From an uncultured beta proteobacterium (GTDB taxonomy: Bacteria > Pseudomonadota > Gammaproteobacteria > Burkholderiales > Burkholderiaceae): a stretch of DNA of 14,052 nucleotides. The notes under the pieces are model-generated. The model did not search any database. It was not told where the DNA came from and saw only the letters and a list, made by a program, of their open reading frames with translations. The stretch spans positions 1 to 14,052 of the forward strand of contig CAIKGX010000168.1 in NCBI GenBank assembly GCA_903827075.1, read 5' to 3'. Each line of letters opens with the position of its first letter. The stretch's first letter is position 1. Below, piece after piece: positions 7,046 to 12,072 of the stretch. A program made the translations under genes and the position numbers.

Positions 7046-7891
7046 ATGACTGAAAATAGAGCCATGAACGATATCAATACCTCCTTTCTTAAGCCGCAAA
7101 CAATGCCAGATGTGCAGTCTGCGCATGATGAGCGCGCTTTGCCGATTGAACAGGTAGGTATTCGTGGCTTACGCCACCCATTAACGATTCGCACTAAAGC
7201 GGGAAACTTTCCAGCAATAGGCAATTTTGAGATGGATGTCGCTTTGCCAGCGCATGTTAAAGGAACGCATATGTCGCGTTTCATTGCACTGTTGCAAAAG
7301 CAAGAAGAGGCGATTGATAGCGCAAGCGTTGTCAACATGGTGTGCGAGATGTTGCCTTTGCTTGATGCGACAGAAGGCAGTATTCAATTTACCTATACTC
7401 ACTTTGTGAAAAAAGCCGCACCGGTTTCTGGTGTTGAAAGCTTGATGGACTACGAAGTAACGTGGATGGCCAAAGCAAAACAAAGCGCTTCAGGTTCTAT
7501 GGATATTGAATTGAATTTGCGCGCTGTAGTTCCGGTAATGAGCTTGTGCCCATGTTCAAAAGAAATTTCTGAATATGGTGCGCACAATCAACGCTCTCAT
7601 GTCACGATGTCGGTTGCGCTCGACCCCCAAACAAAGATGACAGTAGAAGATTTGGTGGCTGCTGCAGAGAGCCAGGCCTCTAGTGAATTGTGGGGCTTAC
7701 TCAAGCGTCCGGATGAGAAGTGGGTTACCGAGCGCGCTTACGACAATCCCAAGTTTGTTGAAGACTTAGTACGCGATGTTGCCGGCCAACTCAAAGACGA
7801 TGAACGCATTCTGTCCTTGGTGGTTGAGGCTGAGAACTTTGAATCGATTCACAATCACAGCGCCTTTGCGCGCATCAGCCTGACCAAGTAA
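7046..7891 (+). CDS. folE2: GTP cyclohydrolase FolE2 (type IB)
   Basis: A 281-residue protein of the FolE2 family, which converts GTP to 7,8-dihydroneopterin triphosphate, the first step of tetrahydrofolate synthesis. It is structurally distinct from the zinc enzyme FolE and can use other metals. Family motifs are PDVQS near the N-terminus, GIRGLRHPLTI, the active-site segment SLCPCSKEIS (Cys168 and Cys170), then GAHNQRSHVTM (His180, His185), and the C-terminal EAENFESIHNHSAFA. An internal ATG at 7064 (MNDINTSF) would give 275 residues, nearer the usual length; neither start has a strong ribosome-binding site. It lies 7 nt after dxs and is the last gene of the run, converging on tsaD. No Zur-like site is apparent. 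Confidence 0.93.
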   Translation: MTENRAMNDINTSFLKPQTMPDVQSAHDERALPIEQVGIRGLRHPLTIRTKAGNFPAIGNFEMDVALPAHVKGTHMSRFIALLQKQEEAIDSASVVNMVCEMLPLLDATEGSIQFTYTHFVKKAAPVSGVESLMDYEVTWMAKAKQSASGSMDIELNLRAVVPVMSLCPCSKEISEYGAHNQRSHVTMSVALDPQTKMTVEDLVAAAESQASSELWGLLKRPDEKWVTERAYDNPKFVEDLVRDVAGQLKDDERILSLVVEAENFESIHNHSAFARISLTK

Positions 7892-7928
7892 GTTAGATTC
7901 ACTAAAGCGGTAATCGGTGCTTAACTTA
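7889..7928. repeat. short inverted repeat joining the folE2 and tsaD ends
   Basis: TAAGTTA (7889-7895) includes the folE2 stop, and its reverse complement TAACTTA (7922-7928) includes the tsaD stop. An inner CACT/GGTG pairing is possible. The stem is AT-rich with no clear U-run, so it is at best a weak bidirectional terminator in this 29-nt convergent gap. Confidence 0.3.
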
Positions 7929-8994
7929 AATTGTTACTCGCCAAATCCCAGCGGGGTTTGATATCAAAAGCCCCTGACTTACTAGATCCATTGTTAGCTG
8001 ACAGCATGCGGAGCGCACCAGCAAATGCAATCATGACGCCGTTATCGGTACACAGATCAACGGGCGGATAGTGCACTTCAAAGCCATTTTTCTTGGCTGA
8101 TAAATTGAGTGCGGCACGCAGCTGCAAGTTAGCTCCCACTCCACCAGCTAGTACTAAATGCTGACAGCCTGTTTGTTTGAGCGCCTTTTGAGATTTACTG
8201 ACCAGCACTGCAACTAAGGACTCTACAAAACTTCTAGCCAGATCCGCATGAAATTGCGCGCGCTCATCAGCCCCCGAAGATCCAGTGGCTTCATATTTTT
8301 TCACTTGATTTAACACGGCTGTTTTTAATCCGGAAAAGGAAAAATCCAAATCACCTGAATGCAACATGGGTTTGGGTAAATCAAAGCGGCCCGCCTGACC
8401 TTGTTCTGCCAATTGAGAAATGGCTGCACCACCTGGGTAATCTAAACCCAATAATTTGGCTGTTTTATCAAAGGCTTCACCTGCAGCATCGTCCAGTGTT
8501 TCCCCAAGTAATTCATATTTCCCTACGCCGCTAACCAACATCAACTGTGTATGACCCCCCGAAACTAGCAGTGCAATAAAGGGGAATTGGGGCACAGAAG
8601 CCCCTAAAAGCGGTGAAAGTAAGTGTCCTTCGAGGTGATGAACCCCGATGGAGGGTAAATTTAAGCCCTGAGCAAGAGATTTAGCAAATGCGCTACCCAC
8701 GAGTAGGGCGCCAGCCAACCCGGGCCCCTGAGTGTATGCAATGGCCTCAATATCCTTTAATTGAAGTCCGGCCTCGTGCATAGTCTCATCGAGCAGTGGT
8801 AAAACCCGCCGGATGTGGTCTCTAGAGGCTAATTCGGGAACCACGCCCCCATAATCTCGGTGCATTGCTATCTGAGAATGCAGGGCTTGCCCCAGAATGC
8901 CTTGGGAGGCTGGACGACCATTTTCCCAGGCGGCGGTGTCATATAAAGCCACCCCGGTCTCATCACAAGAAGTTTCTATGCCTAAAACAATCAT
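7921..8994 (-). CDS. tsaD: tRNA N6-adenosine threonylcarbamoyltransferase TsaD
   Basis: A 357-residue ASKHA-fold protein of the Kae1/TsaD/YgjD family. With TsaB and TsaE it transfers threonylcarbamoyl from TC-AMP to A37 of tRNAs that read ANN codons (t6A). Landmarks are the start MIVLGIETSCDETG, PELASRDHIRRVLPL, AYTQGPGLAGALLVG, the metal motif HHLEGH (His120, His124), LLVSGGHTQL, GETLDDAAGEAFDK, YPGG, FSFSGLKTAV, VLAGGVGAN, and CTDNGVMIA with the third metal ligand Asp317. All motifs are intact. The ribosome-binding site is weak. The gene is divergent from rpsU over a 77-nt gap, the same arrangement as in E. coli, and convergent with folE2. Confidence 0.96.
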   Translation of the reverse strand: MIVLGIETSCDETGVALYDTAAWENGRPASQGILGQALHSQIAMHRDYGGVVPELASRDHIRRVLPLLDETMHEAGLQLKDIEAIAYTQGPGLAGALLVGSAFAKSLAQGLNLPSIGVHHLEGHLLSPLLGASVPQFPFIALLVSGGHTQLMLVSGVGKYELLGETLDDAAGEAFDKTAKLLGLDYPGGAAISQLAEQGQAGRFDLPKPMLHSGDLDFSFSGLKTAVLNQVKKYEATGSSGADERAQFHADLARSFVESLVAVLVSKSQKALKQTGCQHLVLAGGVGANLQLRAALNLSAKKNGFEVHYPPVDLCTDNGVMIAFAGALRMLSANNGSSKSGAFDIKPRWDLASNNLS

Positions 8995-9009
8995 TTTTTC
9001 ACTTGGTCG

Positions 9010-9018
9010 TGCTAGAAT
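9010..9018 (+). promoter_or_regulatory. extended -10 promoter of rpsU
   Basis: TGC followed by TAGAAT (9013-9018) matches an extended -10 element, TGn plus a five-of-six -10 hexamer. The matching -35 position is poor, as is common for extended -10 promoters. Transcription would begin near 9025, giving an AU-rich leader of about 47 nt before the rpsU ATG. Confidence 0.45.
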
Positions 9019-9031
9019 CGCTGTTCAGTTA

Positions 9032-9060
9032 ATTTTTCGATATTTTTCGAGCATATACGA
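9032..9060 (+). repeat. 10-nt phased repeats in the rpsU leader
   Basis: ATTTTTCGA occurs at 9032-9040 and exactly again at 9042-9050. A third, diverged unit ending in ACGA (9052-9060) follows at the same 10-nt period. The repeats lie between the predicted start of transcription and the rpsU start codon. Confidence 0.5.
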
Positions 9061-9071
9061 GTTAAACAAGT

Positions 9072-9284
9072 ATGACTACAGTCCGCCTCCGCGAAAACGA
9101 ACCATTTGAAGTGGCATTGCGCCGTTTCAAGCGCACCATTGAAAAAAATGGTCTTTTAACCGACTTGCGTGCTCGCGAGTTTTACGAAAAGCCAACGGCT
9201 GAACGTAAGCGTAAAAAGGCCGCTGCTGCAAAACGCCATTACAAGCGTATCCGCAGCCAAATGTTGCCTAAGAAGCTTTACTAA
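9072..9284 (+). CDS. rpsU: 30S ribosomal protein S21
   Basis: A 70-residue, very basic protein that matches bacterial S21 over its full length. It begins TTVRLRENEPFEVALRRFKR and ends in the Lys/Arg-rich tail KRHYKRIRSQMLPKKLY. S21 binds the 30S platform near the 3' end of 16S rRNA, next to the anti-Shine-Dalgarno region, and helps mRNA binding at initiation. It is the first gene of the macromolecular-synthesis operon. The segment before the ATG has no purine-rich Shine-Dalgarno sequence; the leader is AU-rich and carries 10-nt phased repeats. A strong terminator follows the gene, so most transcripts probably end there and S21 is made in excess over DnaG and sigma. Confidence 0.96.
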   Translation: MTTVRLRENEPFEVALRRFKRTIEKNGLLTDLRAREFYEKPTAERKRKKAAAAKRHYKRIRSQMLPKKLY

Positions 9285-9319
9285 TTCTTTTTAAAAGCGC
9301 TCTTCACTGAGATGCTTTG

Positions 9320-9359
9320 AAACCCGCTGACGGTCAAACGCAGCGGGTTTTTGCTTTTT
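9320..9359 (+). terminator. intrinsic terminator after rpsU
   Basis: AAACCCGCTG (9320-9329) pairs perfectly with CAGCGGGTTT (9341-9350) over an 11-nt loop, and a T-rich tail (TTTTTGCTTTTT, 9348-9359) follows. This is a classic rho-independent terminator. Only 28 nt separate it from yqeY, with no room for a clear promoter, so the downstream genes probably depend on partial readthrough, as in the E. coli operon. Confidence 0.85.
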
Positions 9360-9387
9360 AATCTATTAGATACATGAGGAAAAGATC

Positions 9388-9834
9388 ATGAGCCTTAAAG
9401 ACCAAATTACCGAAGATATGAAAAGTGCCATGCGCGCAAAAGAAACGGCAAGATTAGGGGCGATCCGTCTTTTGTTAGCGGCCATCAAGCAACGTGAAGT
9501 AGATGAGCGCATCGTAGTAGATGATGCTGGCATTATTGCTGCGATTGAAAAAATGATTAAGCAGCGCAAAGACTCTATCTCTCAATTTGAAAAAGCAGGT
9601 CGTGATGATTTAGTAGCGATCGAAGTCGGCGAGATGGAAATTTTGCTGACATACTTGCCCGCCCAATTATCCGATGCTGAAGTGGAGGCTGCAGTTGCTG
9701 CAGCAGTTTCTTCAACTGGGGCAAGCGGTCCGCAAGATATGGGCAAAGTAATTGGTGTTCTCAAGGCTCAATTGGCGGGTAAGGCGGATATGGGCAAAGT
9801 GTCTGGTTTGGTGAAAGCGGCACTCGCTAAATAA
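9388..9834 (+). CDS. GatB/YqeY domain-containing protein
   Basis: A 148-residue protein consisting of the YqeY domain, the helical module also found as the C-terminal tRNA-binding part of the amidotransferase subunit GatB. It begins MSLKDQITEDMKSAMRAKE, then RLGAIRLLLAAIKQREVDER, a central IEKMIKQRKDSISQFEKAGR and YLPAQLSDAEVEAAV. It ends with DMGKVIGVLKAQLAGKADMGKVSGLVKAAL, which is close to the GatB tail. Its biochemical role is not established; a tRNA-related function is inferred from the domain. GAGGA 7-11 nt upstream is a good ribosome-binding site. It sits between rpsU and dnaG, a position it often holds in bacteria outside the enterics, and a hairpin separates it from dnaG. Confidence 0.9.
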   Translation: MSLKDQITEDMKSAMRAKETARLGAIRLLLAAIKQREVDERIVVDDAGIIAAIEKMIKQRKDSISQFEKAGRDDLVAIEVGEMEILLTYLPAQLSDAEVEAAVAAAVSSTGASGPQDMGKVIGVLKAQLAGKADMGKVSGLVKAALAK

Positions 9835-9863
9835 GTGACCAGCGCAGTTTTCCGCTAAGTCAC
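9835..9863 (+). repeat. intercistronic hairpin between yqeY and dnaG
   Basis: GTGAC (9835-9839) pairs with GTCAC (9859-9863), and AGCG (9841-9844) pairs with CGCT (9853-9856), giving 9 bp with a small 1/2-nt internal loop and an 8-nt terminal loop. It begins immediately after the yqeY stop. AAAATTT follows rather than a U-run, so an RNA processing or stability element is more likely than a full terminator. Confidence 0.5.
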
Positions 9864-9898
9864 AAAATTTACTGATTGTTGATTCATACTAGCTACTT

Positions 9899-11848
9899 AT
9901 GGCTCTCATTCCACAATCCTTCATTGCCGATCTTTTAAATCGGATCGACATCGTTGATGTGGTTGGTCAGCATGTGAAGTTGAAAAAGGCAGGCGCAAAC
10001 TATCAAGGTTTGTGCCCCTTTCATTCAGAAAAATCCCCCTCATTTTCAGTATCCCCAACCAAACAGTTCTATCACTGCTTTGGTTGTGGGGCGCATGGAT
10101 CTGCCATTAGTTTCTTGATGGAATATTCAGGCCTTGGATACGTAGACACGATTGAAGATTTAGCGCGTTCTGCTGGTTTGGATGTGCCACGTGAAGAGCG
10201 AACCGCCAATGATGTCGCAAGACAGCAGCAGGCAATGGCCCTAAGTGAGGTAATGAGCTCTGCAGCAGAGTGGTATCGCCAGCAACTCAAGGGCGTCTCT
10301 CGTCCAGTCGAATACCTGAAGGGTCGCGGCCTAACTGGTGAAATTGCTAAGCGTTATGGACTGGGATATGCGCCTGATGGTTGGCAAGGATTGGAGGCGG
10401 TATTTGGTACTTATGCCAATGATGAAGTTGCTAAAACATTATTAGAAGGTGGCTTACTGATTCAGAGTGAGCAAAATGAAAATCACCAAACTGCCAGACG
10501 CTACGATCGCTTTCGGGATCGCATCATGTTTCCCATTCGCAATCCCAAAGGGCAGGTGATTGGCTTTGGCGGTCGCATTTTGGATCAAGGTGAGCCGAAG
10601 TATTTAAATTCTCCCGAGACGCCACTCTTTTCTAAAGGCAATACGCTTTACGGATTATTTGAGGCGCGACAAGCCATTCGAGCACAAGAATATGTGCTTG
10701 TATGCGAAGGCTATATGGATGTTGTGGCTCTGGCGCAATTGGGATTTCCGAATGCGGTTGCTACTCTAGGTACTGCTTGTACTGCCAATCATGTGCGTAT
10801 GCTGCTGCGTCAAACCGATCGGATTGTGTTTTCATTTGATGGCGATGCTGCTGGGCAACGTGCAGCACAAAGAGCACTAGAGGCTTGCTTGCCTTTGATG
10901 TCTGACGATAAAGAAATTCGCTTCTTATTTTTGCCGACAGAGCATGACCCCGATAGTTATGTACGTGCTTATGGCGCCCCCGCTTTTGAAAAAGTCATTA
11001 AAGAGGCAATGTCGCTCTCCAGTTTCTTTTTTAAGATTGTGAGTCAAGAGCACGAGTTAACTACGCCTGAGGGTAGGGCGCAAACCCATCATGCGGCCAA
11101 GCCATTACTTCTCTCGATGCCGCCGATTGCATTGCGCACCCAAATTCTGCGTGAACTGGCCATTCGAACAAACTCCACGCCAGCTGAGCTCGAATCATTT
11201 TGTGGGCTTACTGTAGTCCCTGCCGCTGTGCCGCAAGGTTCATATGCCACTACTGCCCAGCGTGCACCGAGCTTTAATCAAGTCAATGGTGGTAATAGGA
11301 CACAAGGTGCTCCATGGCAAGCATCCAAGGGCTCTGCCAAAAGAGTTGCTATGGTCAATATTCCGCCACCTCAAGCACCAACAGATTTAGCAGAACAGAT
11401 GTTGCGAGTGCTGATTCAGTTTCCGCATTTAGGTAAGGCCTTAGATGCCAATAAACGGGCGCTCGCATTAAAGGCTTCTGAGTTGCGATCGGCCAAGGCA
11501 TTTGAGTTGATGAAGGATTTATTGGCCCAATGCGATTTAGTGGAATTCATCCCTGGAGATAATGGCAAAGCTGCTAGTGTGGGAGCAGGTGCATTTGCAC
11601 TTTTCCAAGAACAACTTTCTCGTAGTGAGTTCGCCCCTTTGTATGAAGTACTCAGAAAGCGGGTAATGGGCTCCGATTTAGAGCTTGAAGGGGCATCGGC
11701 AGATTTGGAGGGCGCGTTTAAAAAACTGGAATTAACCCACCTTAAACAAGAAATGACAGAGATCGCTCAAAAGATTGCTGGTAGTACTGCCACTGAGCAA
11801 GATCGGGCTCGTTACCGCGAGCTTGGTGAAAGATTGAAATTCTCCTAA
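9899..11848 (+). CDS. dnaG: DNA primase
   Basis: A 649-residue primase that makes the RNA primers for replication forks. The N-terminal zinc ribbon has Cys39, His42, Cys60 and Cys63 (CPFH then CFGC). The central RNA polymerase core includes FRDRIMFPIRNPKGQVIGFG and the TOPRIM motifs: EGYMDV with Glu270, FDGDAAG with Asp314 and Asp316, and EHDPDS with Asp350 and Asp352. The C-terminal helicase-binding domain covers about 497-649. It is longer than E. coli DnaG (581), mainly through a low-complexity linker rich in Ala, Pro, Gln and Asn (about 436-495) between the core and the helicase-binding domain. The ATG is supported by the conserved start ALIPQSFIADLLNRIDIVDVV; the ribosome-binding site is weak. 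It lies between yqeY and rpoD in the macromolecular-synthesis operon. Confidence 0.97.
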   Translation: MALIPQSFIADLLNRIDIVDVVGQHVKLKKAGANYQGLCPFHSEKSPSFSVSPTKQFYHCFGCGAHGSAISFLMEYSGLGYVDTIEDLARSAGLDVPREERTANDVARQQQAMALSEVMSSAAEWYRQQLKGVSRPVEYLKGRGLTGEIAKRYGLGYAPDGWQGLEAVFGTYANDEVAKTLLEGGLLIQSEQNENHQTARRYDRFRDRIMFPIRNPKGQVIGFGGRILDQGEPKYLNSPETPLFSKGNTLYGLFEARQAIRAQEYVLVCEGYMDVVALAQLGFPNAVATLGTACTANHVRMLLRQTDRIVFSFDGDAAGQRAAQRALEACLPLMSDDKEIRFLFLPTEHDPDSYVRAYGAPAFEKVIKEAMSLSSFFFKIVSQEHELTTPEGRAQTHHAAKPLLLSMPPIALRTQILRELAIRTNSTPAELESFCGLTVVPAAVPQGSYATTAQRAPSFNQVNGGNRTQGAPWQASKGSAKRVAMVNIPPPQAPTDLAEQMLRVLIQFPHLGKALDANKRALALKASELRSAKAFELMKDLLAQCDLVEFIPGDNGKAASVGAGAFALFQEQLSRSEFAPLYEVLRKRVMGSDLELEGASADLEGAFKKLELTHLKQEMTEIAQKIAGSTATEQDRARYRELGERLKFS

Positions 11849-12072
11849 GAATTTTCTGAGTTTGCCCTAGTAAAACCCGGATTTTGTCCCCATTTATGGA
11901 TAAGAAGTAGGGTTAAAAAGTCACAATCGACTATAATCCTCTATTCCCAGAAAAAAACCGATTTAATTCAGTCACTTGCGCTTTATTTTGATGAAATTTG
12001 GGGCAAGTGGAAAACGTGGCTGTGCTTAATCAGTCGATATCAATAAACAGTAACGTGAGTCAGCGCTAATAA
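11849..12072 (+). promoter_or_regulatory. dnaG-rpoD intergenic region with rpoD promoter
   Basis: This 224-nt gap has no gene. A perfect -10 hexamer TATAAT lies at 11932-11937; its -35 position (AGGGTT or TAGGGT) is weak. Upstream, CCCCATTTA at 11888-11896 matches the -10 consensus of heat-shock sigma-32 promoters, with a partial -35 (CTAGTAA, 11867-11873) 14 nt before it. A hairpin lies further down at 11973-12009. The rpoD ATG follows TAATAA directly, and GTGAG at 12055-12059 is the only, distant, ribosome-binding candidate. A separate promoter for rpoD is therefore likely, with a leader of about 130 nt. Confidence 0.55.
11973..12009 (+). repeat. hairpin in the rpoD leader
   Basis: CACTTGC (11973-11979) and GCAAGTG (12003-12009) are exact reverse complements around a 23-nt loop. 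The loop can form a smaller ATTT/AAAT stem. It lies within the predicted 5' leader of rpoD and may be a processing or translation-control element. Confidence 0.4.
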
